Assembly (NCBI GenBank): GCA_036403815.1
Contig: DASWQH010000036.1
Location: 372,001 to 436,000 of the forward strand
Length of the DNA: 64,000 nt
Source of the DNA: JACVRN01 sp036403815
GTDB taxonomy: Bacteria; Acidobacteriota; Blastocatellia; Pyrinomonadales; Pyrinomonadaceae
Reading direction: 5' to 3'
The position numbers and the translations under genes are program-made. Of the stretch, positions 1 to 9,392 are shown one piece after another (position 1 is the stretch's first letter; every line of letters starts with the position of its first letter). The notes below the pieces were generated by a model. That model saw nothing but the letters and a program-made list of their open reading frames with translations. It made no database searches and was not told the DNA's origin.

Positions 1-1
1 C

Positions 2-502
2 AAGGTGACGAACGGCGTCGAAGCCGTCACCATCAGCGGCGATCTTGATTTGACGGATTCCGGCGGGCGCGTGCGCCTGCGCACCGTCGGCGGTGATATT
101 GATGCCACCAATATTAAAAGCGTAGAACCGGGCGACGACTTCAATGCCAGCTCGACGGGCGGCGACATAGATATTGTAGCTGTGTCTCTGTCCAGCGTGA
201 GCGCCAGTACGACGAGCGGTATGATTACCCTGACAGGACAGCTTGCTCGTCGCGGCAAATATGAATTGAATACTTTTTCCGGCGACATAGAATTGAATAT
301 CTCGCAGGACTCGGCTTTTCGTATCAACGCCAGAGCGCCGCAGGGCAGTATCACTACGGATTTCGCCATCAAGTCCGCGAACGACACCGATTCACAGAAC
401 CTGCTCGAAAGCGGCATCCTGACGGGCACGTACGGCTCTGGCGACTGGGCAAGCCTCACTGTACACAGCTTCTCTGGAGGGGTGCGCCTGCAAAAGCGTT
501 AA
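2..502 (+). CDS. DUF4097-type surface protein, C-terminal part (5' end outside window)
   Basis: The reading frame is open to the left edge, so this is the 3' end of a gene; the GTG at 5 is only the first in-window start-like codon. The visible part (about 165 residues) is a run of short beta repeats built around GD and GG turns (for example SGGDIDI, FSGDIEL), the pattern of DUF4097/DUF4098 proteins that form a beta-helix-like adhesin fold. Family function is unproven; members are usually secreted or anchored at the envelope. Two more DUF4097 genes follow on the same strand, so it is the first visible member of a tandem cluster. No domain other than the repeats is visible. Confidence 0.75.
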   Translation, partial: KVTNGVEAVTISGDLDLTDSGGRVRLRTVGGDIDATNIKSVEPGDDFNASSTGGDIDIVAVSLSSVSASTTSGMITLTGQLARRGKYELNTFSGDIELNISQDSAFRINARAPQGSITTDFAIKSANDTDSQNLLESGILTGTYGSGDWASLTVHSFSGGVRLQKR

Positions 503-639
503 GCGGCGCACCGCCTCTCCTTCTCTCTTTGCTTTCCTCGCAAGAATTTCCCGAAGAAAACAGTACGAGCAAGCGGGAAAAAATTCTGTCACAAAACAGG
601 AGCGGGCGGTGTTTTCCCTTATAGAGCCACTTGAAAAGC

Positions 640-760
640 AGGGATGAGGGCGGAGGGATGAGGGATGAAAGTTAGACAAAGCCTGACGGCTTTGATTCTA
701 CTTTTTAATCACGCCGAATGCGTGTCCCAACTCATCCCTCATCCCTCCGCCCTCATCCCT
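640..760. repeat. Long inverted repeat (29-bp arms) between DUF4097 genes
   Basis: Left arm 640-668 and right arm 732-760 are perfect reverse complements, built from AGGGATGAGG-like units, with a 63-nt loop. It fills most of the gap between two DUF4097 genes. The same arm word (GCAGGGATGAGG) returns in the hairpin at 3599-3723, so the two are related dispersed palindromes. It could act in transcription attenuation or mRNA stability, or be a non-autonomous mobile palindrome. Confidence 0.85.
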
Positions 761-780
761 TATAGAAAGGCAGTCCTGAG

Positions 781-1755
781 ATGAAATACAAATTACTACT
801 CGTTTCGCTGCTCGTTGTAACCACATTCGCTACTGTGCCGACGCGAAGCTTCGAGCGTTTTTCCCGAACACTGACTTTAACAAATCACTGGGCGATGGCC
901 GCTCTTTTCTGGAGCAATGTGCTTGACCTGCCCGCAACCGCCGACCAGAGTGCTGCTTCTCTTGCGCCGGAGGCGAGGACTGTTGGGAGCGCCGCGTCCA
1001 AAGGGGACACGCAGGAGGAGTTTCGCTGGCAGGGGCGAGTTCAGGCGGGACAGACCGTAGAGATTAAGGGCGTCAACGGCAGTGTGAGCGCGGAAGGCTA
1101 CGGCGGTAATCAGGTAGAGGTCGTCGCCAACAAGCGTGGACGCCGCAGCGATACTAAAGGGGTGGAGATACGCGTTGTGGAGCATGCCGGAGGCGTGACC
1201 ATCTGCGCCGTTTACCCTTCGGACGATGCCTCGCGCCCGAACGATTGCCAGCCGGGACGCGCCGGGCACATGAACGTGCGCGATAACGACGTGGAAGTAA
1301 ATTTCGTAGTTAAAGTCCCGACAGGCGTGGGCTTCTCTGGCCGCACGGTCAATGGCGGAGTCGAAGCGCAGGGAATCGGAGGCGATGTCGAAGCGACCAC
1401 GGTTAACGGCGACATCACCATAGATGCTTCCGGCATCGCGCGGGCGAAGACCGTCAACGGCTCAATCAAAGCCGCTATGGGAAGCGCAAGCTGGGCTAAC
1501 GAGTTGAGCTTCGGCACCGTCAACGGCAGCATCACGCTCGATTTTCCATCTGCCCTGAGCACCGATGTGCGTGCCGAGACCTTGAACGGCGATCTCTCGT
1601 TTGATTTCCCAATGATTACGCAAAGCGCGCAGGAGGGCGGGCGCGGGCGACCCAAGCGCGTCTCTGCCACCATCGGCAGCGGCGGGCGCAACCTTGTGCT
1701 CAAGACCATTAACGGCGACATACGCCTCAGACGCGGCTCAGACCGAGCGATGTAA
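781..1755 (+). CDS. DUF4097-type secreted beta-repeat protein
   Basis: 324 residues. Residues 1-20 resemble a signal peptide (MKYKLLLVSLLVVTTFATV). From about residue 85 onward the protein is a chain of short beta repeats with the recurring core (V/L)NG(S/D)(V/I), for example VNGSVSA, VNGGVEA, VNGDITI and LNGDLSF, ending INGDIRLRRGS. This is the DUF4097 adhesin-like signature. It lies between two other DUF4097 genes on the same strand and probably shares their transcript. A long hairpin precedes it. The biochemical role is unknown; an envelope or surface location is inferred from the signal peptide and fold. Confidence 0.8.
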   Translation: MKYKLLLVSLLVVTTFATVPTRSFERFSRTLTLTNHWAMAALFWSNVLDLPATADQSAASLAPEARTVGSAASKGDTQEEFRWQGRVQAGQTVEIKGVNGSVSAEGYGGNQVEVVANKRGRRSDTKGVEIRVVEHAGGVTICAVYPSDDASRPNDCQPGRAGHMNVRDNDVEVNFVVKVPTGVGFSGRTVNGGVEAQGIGGDVEATTVNGDITIDASGIARAKTVNGSIKAAMGSASWANELSFGTVNGSITLDFPSALSTDVRAETLNGDLSFDFPMITQSAQEGGRGRPKRVSATIGSGGRNLVLKTINGDIRLRRGSDRAM

Positions 1756-1789
1756 TTGATCGAGTTACCTTGAAAGGAATAGAAGAGCG

Positions 1790-3580
1790 ATGAATAGACG
1801 AATTGTATGTATGTGGCTTGCGCTGGTCGCACTGGTTGCTGCCGGGAGCACGGTCGTGCTGGGGCAGGACAGGGTGCAGGAGGAGTTTCACCAGACTTAC
1901 CAGCTCGCGCCGCAGGGGCGCATACAGTTGGAGAACATCAACGGCAACGTACGCATCACGGGTTGGGATCGCAACGAGGTGAAGGTGGATGCCGTCAAGT
2001 GGGCTTACACGCGCGAGCGCCTGAACGAAGCCCAGATCGTTGTTGACGCGAGCACAGACAATATAAGCATCTCCACCAAGTACCCGCAGCGCAGCCAGAC
2101 CTTCAGGGATGACCGCGAAGGAAAGCTCAATAATCCTGCGACCGTTGAGTACACGCTCTTTGTGCCACGCAGCGCGCGAATTGATGCGGTCGAGCTTATC
2201 AACGGCAACATGAGCCTAGAGGGTTTGACGAACGACGTTCGCGCCTCAAGCATCAACGGCAACGTTTTGGCGCGCGGACTCATGGGCGAAGCCAAGCTCG
2301 CCACCATCAACGGCAATCTGGAAGCGACCTTCAATCAACTGGACGCAGCGAAGTCAATCGCTCTGACCTCCGTTAATGGAAACGTCACGATTACGATTCC
2401 TTCCGACGCGAGCGCTTCCCTGAGAGCCAGCAATGTTCACGGAGGCATACAGAACGACTTCGGTCTTCCGGTCAGAAAAGGCGAGTATGTCGGCTACGAC
2501 CTGGCGGGGCAACTGGGTCAGGGCACGACGCGCATCAAGCTGGCGAACGTCAACGGCGAGATAACGATTCGCCGCGCGCAGGACGGTCGTCAACTTAGCC
2601 AGGCCACAAATCTTCTGACTATCAGAGAGGACAGCAGGAGCAAGGCAGATAAGGACAAGGCAGACAAAGAAGAAAAGGCAGACATGAAGGAGGCTATGCG
2701 AGAGGCGCGCGAGGCGCAGCTTGAGGTATCACGCGCACAGCGAGACTCGGCTCGCGCTATGCGCGACAAGCAGAGAGATATTGAGCGCGCCAACCGCGAA
2801 GCCGGAAACCCTGTTATCGATTCAAGCGAGAGCTACAACCGCTATCGCTTAATCGACCGCGATTCAAAGAGCTTCGCCGTGAGCGGGATGCCGCGCGTTA
2901 CGGTCGAGACCTTCGATGGCGCTATCAACGTGCGCGCGTGGGACAAACAGGAGGTCTCGTATACGGCCATCAAGCGCGCGGACAATCAGGAGAACATGCA
3001 GGGAATTCGCATCACCGCCGAGCAGCGAGGGGACGAAGTCGTCATCCGTGCAGAGTTTGATGGAGCGACAGCCAGTCGTCTGGGTAATGTTCGAGCGGAA
3101 GTGCCTATAGAGGTATTCGTGCCGCGCTCGGCTAATCTAAACATCTCTTCAAAAGATGGACGCCTCAGCATTGAAAGCGTTTCGGGCGAAGTGATTGCGA
3201 AGACCGGCGACGGCGCGGTCGAAGTGCGCGACTCAAAAGGGAGCCTGATTGTTGAGACGGGCGACGGTCGCATTCGCATCTCCAATTTCGACGGCACAGC
3301 GCAAGCTAAGACCGGCGACGGCGGTATCACACTGGACGGTCGCTTTTCTCGCCTCTCTGCTTCGACCGGCGACGGCACTATCTCGCTCGCATTGCCTGCG
3401 GATGCAAATGCCACCGTCGAGACCAACGCCGAGTCGGTCAACAACGACGGAGTTGCGATGGGCGAAGACAATGACGAGTCGAAACGCGTACGCCGCTGGC
3501 GTGTAGGGTCTGGCGGAAATCTGCTCACCCTTAAAACAGGCGATGGCCGCATCCTCCTGCGTCGTTCAGGTGCTCAGTAA
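1790..3580 (+). CDS. Large DUF4097 protein with two repeat blocks and a charged linker
   Basis: 596 residues. There is a signal peptide at about 1-25 (ending STVVLGQ) and a first block of NGN/NGD beta repeats (about 40-270; INGNVRI, SINGNVL, VNGEITI). A highly charged, probably helical linker rich in K, E, R and A spans about 280-335. A second repeat block (about 355-596) uses GDG turns (KTGDGAVEV, TGDGRIRI, KTGDGGITL). Both blocks fit DUF4097, so this is an internally duplicated member joined by a coiled linker. It starts 34 nt after the previous gene and is probably co-transcribed. Function unknown; export is inferred. Confidence 0.8.
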   Translation: MNRRIVCMWLALVALVAAGSTVVLGQDRVQEEFHQTYQLAPQGRIQLENINGNVRITGWDRNEVKVDAVKWAYTRERLNEAQIVVDASTDNISISTKYPQRSQTFRDDREGKLNNPATVEYTLFVPRSARIDAVELINGNMSLEGLTNDVRASSINGNVLARGLMGEAKLATINGNLEATFNQLDAAKSIALTSVNGNVTITIPSDASASLRASNVHGGIQNDFGLPVRKGEYVGYDLAGQLGQGTTRIKLANVNGEITIRRAQDGRQLSQATNLLTIREDSRSKADKDKADKEEKADMKEAMREAREAQLEVSRAQRDSARAMRDKQRDIERANREAGNPVIDSSESYNRYRLIDRDSKSFAVSGMPRVTVETFDGAINVRAWDKQEVSYTAIKRADNQENMQGIRITAEQRGDEVVIRAEFDGATASRLGNVRAEVPIEVFVPRSANLNISSKDGRLSIESVSGEVIAKTGDGAVEVRDSKGSLIVETGDGRIRISNFDGTAQAKTGDGGITLDGRFSRLSASTGDGTISLALPADANATVETNAESVNNDGVAMGEDNDESKRVRRWRVGSGGNLLTLKTGDGRILLRRSGAQ

Positions 3581-3598
3581 AGACGGGTTACTGAGCAT

Positions 3599-3723
3599 GA
3601 AAAGCAGGGATGAGGAATGAAAAGGAACGAAGAGAATTGATTTCATTGATACATCGGCTCATTGAATCAATGATGAAATGAACCAATGAATCAATTCTCT
3701 TCCGTCCCTCATCCCTGCTTTTC
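3599..3723. repeat. Long imperfect inverted repeat after the DUF4097 cluster
   Basis: Left arm starts at 3599 (GAAAAGCAGGGATGAGG, later AGAGAATTGATT) and right arm ends at 3723 (AATCAATTCTCTT, later CATCCCTGCTTTTC). Together they form a long hairpin with a few mismatches. It lies directly after the stop codon of the 596-aa protein, so it may also serve as a transcript end. Its outer arm word is shared with the 640-760 hairpin. Confidence 0.8.
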
Positions 3724-3927
3724 GGTATTGACTTTTTAAGGGAACAAACGCGCAACGGGTCTCGTCTAATACAGCTTGAGCGGGCTTGCCCTGTATCCAC
3801 AGCCACGGCCAGACCGTTGTTCAAAGCCACACGCGGGCACGTTCACTACAAATTTATAGAACAAGAGAGAGTTAATACAGTGAAACTCTATCCCTCGTGC
3901 TCTGCCGGATTGTTTGGAGCGAAGGAA

Positions 3928-6402
3928 ATGAAAAAAGCTCTAATGCTGCTCGCCTTCATCCTAGCGGGCGCGTTTATTACTGCTCAGGCTCAACCGTCGC
4001 CCGATCCGGTGAAGAAACTGGACGCGAAAAATGACGGGAAGTCGAGCGCAAAGTCCGGTACATTGCTCCCACCGGAAAAGGCGCAGCCCGTTAGCATCGC
4101 GCGTTTTGATAAAGCGCCGGTCATTGATGGCAAACTCGACGACGAAGTCTGGAAGCAGGCGGTCGTCCTGGGTGATTTCTACCAGACCAGCCCGGGCGAC
4201 AACATACAGCCTTCAAAGCCGACTAAGATGATGATCGGCTACGACTCTAAATTTCTCTATCTGGCTTTTCATTGTTACGACGACCCCGAAAAGATACGCG
4301 CGACGGTCGCCAAGCGCGACAACATTTTCACTGAAGATAACGTGCGCATCTTTCTTGATACCTTCAATGACCAGCGCCGTGCTTATGTCCTGGCCTTCAA
4401 CCCTTACGGAGTGCAGCAGGACGGAATTATGACCGAAGGGTCTGGTACGGATTTCAATGTTGATATAGTGATGGAGTCGAAGGGCATCATCACCACAGAC
4501 GGTTGGACGGTCGAGGCGGCTGTGCCCTTCAAGTCGCTTCGCTACGAAGCGGGCAAGGGTAAGCTCTGGGGATTTCACGCCTGGCGTAACATTGATCGCT
4601 TCAACGACGAGATTGATTCGTGGATGCCCAACTCGCGCGACAACTCAAGCTTTCTTAGTCAGGCCGGGCATCTGACGGGACTCGACAATATTTCGACCGA
4701 GCGTCAGATAGAGATAATTCCGAGCCTCACGCTTTCCGAGACCGCAAGACGTGTTCGCACCATCCCGAAGCCGTTGGTTGCAGCAAACGCGCTTCTTTAT
4801 GATCCCGGTCGAATGGTCAACGAGCCTTTGAAGTTTGATCCGGGCGTGACGGCTAAATTCGGCATCACGCCGACGGTCACGCTCGATCTGGCAATCAACC
4901 CTGACTTCGCGCAGGTCGAGGCAGACCAAACCGTAGTTACCGCTAACCAGCGCTTCCCCATCTTCTTTCCAGAAAAGCGCCCCTTCTTCCTTGAAGGCAT
5001 AGACATTTTTCAGACGCAGATTAGCGCCGTCAACACGCGTACCATCGTTGACCCTGACGTAGCAGTCAAGCTCACGGGCAAGCGCGGGCGCAACACCTTC
5101 GGCCTGATGCTGGCAAGCGACAACGCGCCCGGCAACTTCAGCGAAGACGAGCGCAACGACCCTGAGATTCTGCCTGACATACAGAGATTTTTAGATAAGA
5201 ACGCTTACATAGGCGTGCTTCGCCTGAAGCGCGACGTGGGAAGAGAGAACAGCATTGGCTTCCTTGCCACCACCTACAACTTCATAGAGAACCATAATAA
5301 TGTGGCGGGCTTCGACGGGCGTTTTCGTCTTGACCAGCAAACGGTCTTGAGATTTCAGGTCTTAGGCTCTAACTCGCGCAGCTTCTTCTATGATCCGAAC
5401 ATAGATGACAGCATCTATCGCACGGGCAACGGCTTCGCCTACGCTTTCCGTTATGAACAGAACGGCAGGCATTTTAGCTGGAACTATGACGCGCAGGGAC
5501 GCACGCGTGATTATCGCGCGGACGTTGGCTTCATTCGTCGGCGCAACACAAATCGTCAGGGACTCTTCGCTCAATACACTTCAGAGCCGCAGCCTAAAGC
5601 CAAGATCATCTCGTACCGGATTTATAATGTGATTGAAACTAACTTTGATTGGCAGGGGCGCAGCCAGTTCGTTAATGACGAAGCGGAGATTATGTTCAAC
5701 TTCCAGCGCAGTAGCTATCTGGGCGCAGGCGTGGACTTGGGTTACGAGCGGCTGATTGAAGAGGAATTCGGCACTCGTCGCAATCAGAATCAGGCTGGCG
5801 CATTCTTCGGAGAAGATTCCGAGCGCTCGACCCGGTACAGGAGCATATACTTTTTCGGCGGGACAACGCCGAGCAAAAAATATTCGACCTTCATGCTCTT
5901 CGTCTACAACCGAAATGTTTTTGATTATGACTTCGGCGGAGGCTCAAAATATCCGCGCGTCAGTCCGGCGGCGTTAATTGACCCTGACGCGCCGCTCGAC
6001 CCCGGCCCCGGACGCAGCATTCGCATCGAATCTTACTTTGAGTACAAGCCTACGAATGTGCTCAACATACGGCTCGAATACAATAAAGAACGTCTGGTGC
6101 GCAACGATACTGGCCGCGTCGCTTACGACTCGAACATACTGGCGCTGCGCTCCACGTATCAGTTCACTCGCTTCACCTTCTTACGGGCGCGCGTGGATTA
6201 CGACACGCTGGCGGCAAGCATTCGTGGGCAGTTTCTGCTGGGCTGGGCACCGAATCCCGGCACCGCTTTTTATATTGGATATAATGACGACATGAACAGG
6301 AACGGCTCGAACCCCTTCACAGGGCAGATCGAGCCTGGATTCAGACGCAATGGCCGCGTCTTCTTCGTCAAGATGTCTTATCTGTTCAGGCATAGTATCT
6401 AG
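3928..6402 (+). CDS. DUF5916 / CBM9-like outer-membrane protein
   Basis: 824 residues from the ATG at 3928, chosen because it opens a clean signal peptide (MKKALMLLAFILAGAFITAQA) and has a GAAGGA ribosome site; the frame itself is open further upstream. After a linker, about residues 50-260 form a carbohydrate-binding family 9-like domain (IDGKLDDEVWKQA, later GWTVEAAVPFKSLRY). The rest matches DUF5916, whose C-terminal half is rich in alternating aromatic strands and ends in a hydrophobic segment (FFVKMSYLFRHSI), typical of a beta-barrel. Such proteins are common in Acidobacteriota and Bacteroidota; substrate unknown. It follows the DUF4097 cluster on the same strand. Confidence 0.85.
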   Translation: MKKALMLLAFILAGAFITAQAQPSPDPVKKLDAKNDGKSSAKSGTLLPPEKAQPVSIARFDKAPVIDGKLDDEVWKQAVVLGDFYQTSPGDNIQPSKPTKMMIGYDSKFLYLAFHCYDDPEKIRATVAKRDNIFTEDNVRIFLDTFNDQRRAYVLAFNPYGVQQDGIMTEGSGTDFNVDIVMESKGIITTDGWTVEAAVPFKSLRYEAGKGKLWGFHAWRNIDRFNDEIDSWMPNSRDNSSFLSQAGHLTGLDNISTERQIEIIPSLTLSETARRVRTIPKPLVAANALLYDPGRMVNEPLKFDPGVTAKFGITPTVTLDLAINPDFAQVEADQTVVTANQRFPIFFPEKRPFFLEGIDIFQTQISAVNTRTIVDPDVAVKLTGKRGRNTFGLMLASDNAPGNFSEDERNDPEILPDIQRFLDKNAYIGVLRLKRDVGRENSIGFLATTYNFIENHNNVAGFDGRFRLDQQTVLRFQVLGSNSRSFFYDPNIDDSIYRTGNGFAYAFRYEQNGRHFSWNYDAQGRTRDYRADVGFIRRRNTNRQGLFAQYTSEPQPKAKIISYRIYNVIETNFDWQGRSQFVNDEAEIMFNFQRSSYLGAGVDLGYERLIEEEFGTRRNQNQAGAFFGEDSERSTRYRSIYFFGGTTPSKKYSTFMLFVYNRNVFDYDFGGGSKYPRVSPAALIDPDAPLDPGPGRSIRIESYFEYKPTNVLNIRLEYNKERLVRNDTGRVAYDSNILALRSTYQFTRFTFLRARVDYDTLAASIRGQFLLGWAPNPGTAFYIGYNDDMNRNGSNPFTGQIEPGFRRNGRVFFVKMSYLFRHSI

Positions 6403-6444
6403 AATTAGAGGATAAAAAGATTGCGGTAGCCATGTGGGCTAAGC

Positions 6445-6813
6445 TTAAGACTTTCCGTTGCGGCCTTCTCTGACAATATCAATCAAGGCATCTAATCTTT
6501 TGTCGGTATGAGCTTGAGATTCCGCAAGACGCGCGAAGGCTTCTTCCGTTCTTCTTTGCGCCTCTTCCGTTCTTCTTTGCGCCTCTTCGAGCCTTATATG
6601 CGCGTCGGTGAGTATAGCGAACTGAGAATTTATAGTCTCAATGCTGTTAACTGTAACTTCGGCTAGACGAGTTACTATATTTTCCAGCCGGTTCAGCCTC
6701 TCATCATGCACTTGTATATTGGCGGTAAACTGCGCCTGCTGATTCACAATAAATTCCATCTTGGCTTGGATTTCTTTATTGATTCCGTCGTCTTGTTTCT
6801 CTTCGTCAGCCAT
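6445..6813 (-). CDS. Small coiled-coil protein of unknown function
   Basis: 122 residues, almost entirely heptad-patterned (for example RLNRLENIVTRLAEV), with a duplicated EEAQRRTEEA unit and an acidic N-terminus. No signal peptide or membrane segment. A weak purine-rich site (AAGGAG) lies about 15 nt upstream of the ATG. It lies tail-to-tail with the DUF5916 gene and just downstream of the response-regulator gene. Similar short coiled-coil proteins are frequent in Acidobacteriota; no function can be assigned. Confidence 0.65.
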   Translation of the reverse strand: MADEEKQDDGINKEIQAKMEFIVNQQAQFTANIQVHDERLNRLENIVTRLAEVTVNSIETINSQFAILTDAHIRLEEAQRRTEEAQRRTEEAFARLAESQAHTDKRLDALIDIVREGRNGKS

Positions 6814-6845
6814 AGCAGCATTCTACTCCTTACAAATTCCCTTAT

Positions 6846-7274
6846 TCAAACATCCGCCGTGACGCCGTCAATAAACTCTTCCTGTCCTGTTCCCATCATG
6901 ACGCGGTCTAAGAGCCAGCCGAGGCGCTCGTAGTCGAAAGGCTTTTTGATGTAGCCGCTGCATCCCACATCGCGCGCGGCCTGTTTGATGCCGTCTGCGG
7001 GGTAAGCCGTCACGGCCACCACCGGCACGCGGCGAAGCTCCACCATCTGTCTGAGGCGGCGCGTCGCCCCGAAGCCGTCGCGCTGCGGCATATCCAGATC
7101 CATCAGGATTACATCGGGTACAGCGTGCTTTGCAATCTGCATCGCTTCTTCGCCGCTGGTCGCCGTCAGCGCATAGTATCCTGCGGCTTGCAGCGAGAGA
7201 CTGACCAGCAGGCGCGTGTCAATCGACGCTTCGATTATGAGAACCATACCTCGCGAGGCTTGGGGACTTTCCAT
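6846..7274 (-). CDS. Stand-alone response regulator receiver (CheY-like)
   Basis: 142 residues, a single receiver domain. The phosphoacceptor Asp is in VILMDLDMP; a Thr in VVAVTAYP and a Lys in YIKKPF complete the usual active site. There is no output domain, so it should act through protein-protein contact. The N-terminal segment (MVLIIEAS) lacks the usual acidic pair, having only a Glu, which may alter Mg2+ binding. No histidine kinase gene is adjacent. It lies upstream of the small coiled-coil gene on the same strand with a 32-nt gap, so the two may be co-transcribed. Confidence 0.8.
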   Translation of the reverse strand: MESPQASRGMVLIIEASIDTRLLVSLSLQAAGYYALTATSGEEAMQIAKHAVPDVILMDLDMPQRDGFGATRRLRQMVELRRVPVVAVTAYPADGIKQAARDVGCSGYIKKPFDYERLGWLLDRVMMGTGQEEFIDGVTADV

Positions 7275-7426
7275 CTTTACTCTCTTCGTACCGGGGCTTA
7301 AAAAAATAGCAGTAGCATTGTAGCTTGAACTCTCAATAAATTATAGATTCACTCTGAAGTTGACAGCGCCCGGAGATTCATTAAACTCTTGAAACCTGAA
7401 ATTCAACATTCTCTTGAGGCGGCAGC

Positions 7427-8782
7427 ATGAAAACATCTCTCTCCGAAGAATCGAAAAAAGAGACTATCAAGCGATTAGAGAAGGCCAATGCTGAATTTGC
7501 CCGTAGGTTTCCGGGCGAAACCGGAAACCGGCAGCCCGTGCATACGGTTTATGGCGGCGCACAGCTTTTCAAGTCCGATACGACCAAAAGGCTGGGCGCT
7601 CTGGGCTTGCGCGCTCTTGGTGAGTACGCCCCCGATGCCAACACCTTCGCGCGTGCGCTTGAGCTTCCCGGCGGGGAGAGTCTGGCAGAGACCGTCTACT
7701 CGCGCGTTCAAGAGAAGCTGCGGCGCGAGCCGGTGGAAGATTTTCGTATTGATTTCGAGGACGGCTACGGCAACCGTCCCGATACGGAAGAGGATGGGCA
7801 CGCACAGGCCGCTGCCGGTGAAGTTGCCAAGGGGATGAAGGATGAGACCATCCCGCCCTTCATAGGCATTCGCATCAAGCCTTTTACGGAAGAGCTGCGC
7901 GAAAGAAGCATGCGCACGCTGGACATCTTTATCACAACTCTGGTGGAGAATGCGGGCGGACATCTTCCCTCAAATTTCGTCGTCACGCTGCCGAAAGTCA
8001 CCATGCCGGAACAGGTCACAGCGCTCGCAGACCTTTTCGACCTGCTTGAAAAAGCGCTCTCGTTAGAAGCGGGCGCGCTCAAGATGGAGCTAATGATAGA
8101 AACTACGCAGGCCATCATCAACGAGCACGGCCAGTCGAACCTGCCGCGTCTGGTCGAAGCGGCGCGTGGTCGCTGCACGGCCGCGCATTTCGGCACATAC
8201 GATTACACTGCAAGCTGCCAGATAACCGCCGCGCACCAGCATATGACGCATCCGGCCTGCGACTTCGCGCGCCACATGATGCAGGTTGCTTTGGGCGGCA
8301 CGGGCGTCTGGCTCTCGGATGGCGCAACCAACATCATGCCGGTCGGGCCGCACCGTGCCCCGCAAGGCTCCTCTTTAACGGCTGAGCAAGCGGAAGAGAA
8401 CGCCCGCGTGGTTTATAGAGCCTGGAAGCTTCACTACGATCACATACAACACTCGCTCGTCAACGCCTTCTATCAGGGCTGGGACTTGCATCCGGCGCAA
8501 CTGCCTACACGCTACGCGGCTGTCTATGCATTCTTTCTTGAGAGTCTGGATCAGGCTTCCGAGCGGCTCAGAAATTTTGTGGCGAAGGCCGCGCAGGCCA
8601 CACTGGTTGGCGATGTCTTCGACGACGCCGCCACCGGACAGGGACTTCTTAATTACTTCCTGCGCGCCATCAACTGCGGCGCAATCACGGAAGAAGAGGC
8701 GCAGAATCTAACGACACTCTCGCATGAGGAACTTCTTTCAGGCTCTTTCGTCAAGATTCTAAACAATAGAAGAGGCGCGTAG
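7427..8782 (+). CDS. DUF6986 aldolase / citrate-lyase-beta-like protein
   Basis: 451 residues from an ATG with a GAGG site 7 nt upstream. The sequence fits the DUF6986 family, in the HpcH/HpaI aldolase-citrate lyase-beta TIM-barrel group (often labelled phosphoenolpyruvate kinase in databases without strong proof). Visible landmarks are the acidic DFRIDFEDGYG segment, IGIRIKPF, ELMIETTQA (barrel Glu) and HFGTYDYTA. It lies beside the urate-to-ureidoglycolate genes but on the opposite strand. Ureidoglycolate breakdown yields glyoxylate, and lyases of this superfamily often handle C2/C3 oxo acids, so a role in using that product is a reasonable inference, not shown here. Confidence 0.7.
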   Translation: MKTSLSEESKKETIKRLEKANAEFARRFPGETGNRQPVHTVYGGAQLFKSDTTKRLGALGLRALGEYAPDANTFARALELPGGESLAETVYSRVQEKLRREPVEDFRIDFEDGYGNRPDTEEDGHAQAAAGEVAKGMKDETIPPFIGIRIKPFTEELRERSMRTLDIFITTLVENAGGHLPSNFVVTLPKVTMPEQVTALADLFDLLEKALSLEAGALKMELMIETTQAIINEHGQSNLPRLVEAARGRCTAAHFGTYDYTASCQITAAHQHMTHPACDFARHMMQVALGGTGVWLSDGATNIMPVGPHRAPQGSSLTAEQAEENARVVYRAWKLHYDHIQHSLVNAFYQGWDLHPAQLPTRYAAVYAFFLESLDQASERLRNFVAKAAQATLVGDVFDDAATGQGLLNYFLRAINCGAITEEEAQNLTTLSHEELLSGSFVKILNNRRGA

Positions 8783-8795
8783 GAACATCTGATAA

Positions 8796-8851
8796 AGCTA
8801 CGCGAGGTGCGACATGTAATCAGCCGGGAACATGTCGCACCTCGCGTAGCT
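8796..8851. repeat. Perfect 22-bp-arm palindrome (GCGAGGTGCGACATGT family)
   Basis: Arms 8796-8817 and 8830-8851 are exact reverse complements separated by 12 nt. The core CGCGAGGTGCGACATGT recurs about 33 kb away, at 41818-41924. It lies between convergent genes, so it could also end transcription, but there is no T-tract on either side. Confidence 0.85.
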
Positions 8852-8903
8852 TGGCTCTTATTCCAGTCGGATACTCTAATCCTCTTTACTCCCCAAACCG
8901 ACG

Positions 8904-9269
8904 CTAAGGCCTTAGATTATCTCGGGGGATATTCCACCAGTCCGACATTCTGGCCCGCAGCGCTTCAATGCGCTGTAGCCACTCTTCAGAAGGCGGATCA
9001 CTTCGCATCTTACTTTCCCGAAGATGATCTTCTATGACATTTAATCTGCGCAAAATACTATCTAGAAGAGGACGCTCTTTGTCGTCACGACCAACCAGCC
9101 AACTCGAACCTATCAGCTCTTTAAGGCGTGTAACGTCCGTCTCCAACTCATTCAGCGCCAATGCATCCAGAGGGTTAAAATTCTTATCCCTCTCATCAAT
9201 ACCTGAAAAGGTATTCGGCCTTGCAACCGGAGGGTTAAAATCCTTATCCTTCCTGCGAAAAAACGGCAT
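8904..9269 (-). CDS. Hypothetical hydrophilic protein
   Basis: 121 residues with a strong SD (AAGGAGG) 6-7 nt before the ATG, which is the main reason to prefer it to the open frame on the other strand. The N-terminal part carries two copies of a short D(K)xFNP motif (DKDFNPPVA and DKNFNPLDA). The remainder is predicted helical (LRRLNVIEDHLRES, WLQRIEALRARMSDWW). No signal peptide or membrane segment. It lies downstream of puuD on the same strand, with a 120-nt gap; any link to purine use is unsupported. Confidence 0.65.
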   Translation of the reverse strand: MPFFRRKDKDFNPPVARPNTFSGIDERDKNFNPLDALALNELETDVTRLKELIGSSWLVGRDDKERPLLDSILRRLNVIEDHLRESKMRSDPPSEEWLQRIEALRARMSDWWNIPRDNLRP

Positions 9270-9392
9270 GATTTGCCTCCTTAGTTGTTTTGTTTATCTG
9301 TCAACGCGAGGCACTTTTGGCCGACTATAAACGTCCTGCTCTTGCGTAGCTAAGGACATTTTCGTATCCTGGCCTACTGCATAAACTCCCGC

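Noticed and set aside
9034..9330. 98-residue plus-strand frame opposite the small hydrophilic gene
   Set aside because: The minus-strand gene has a strong SD and repeated motif; this frame has neither.
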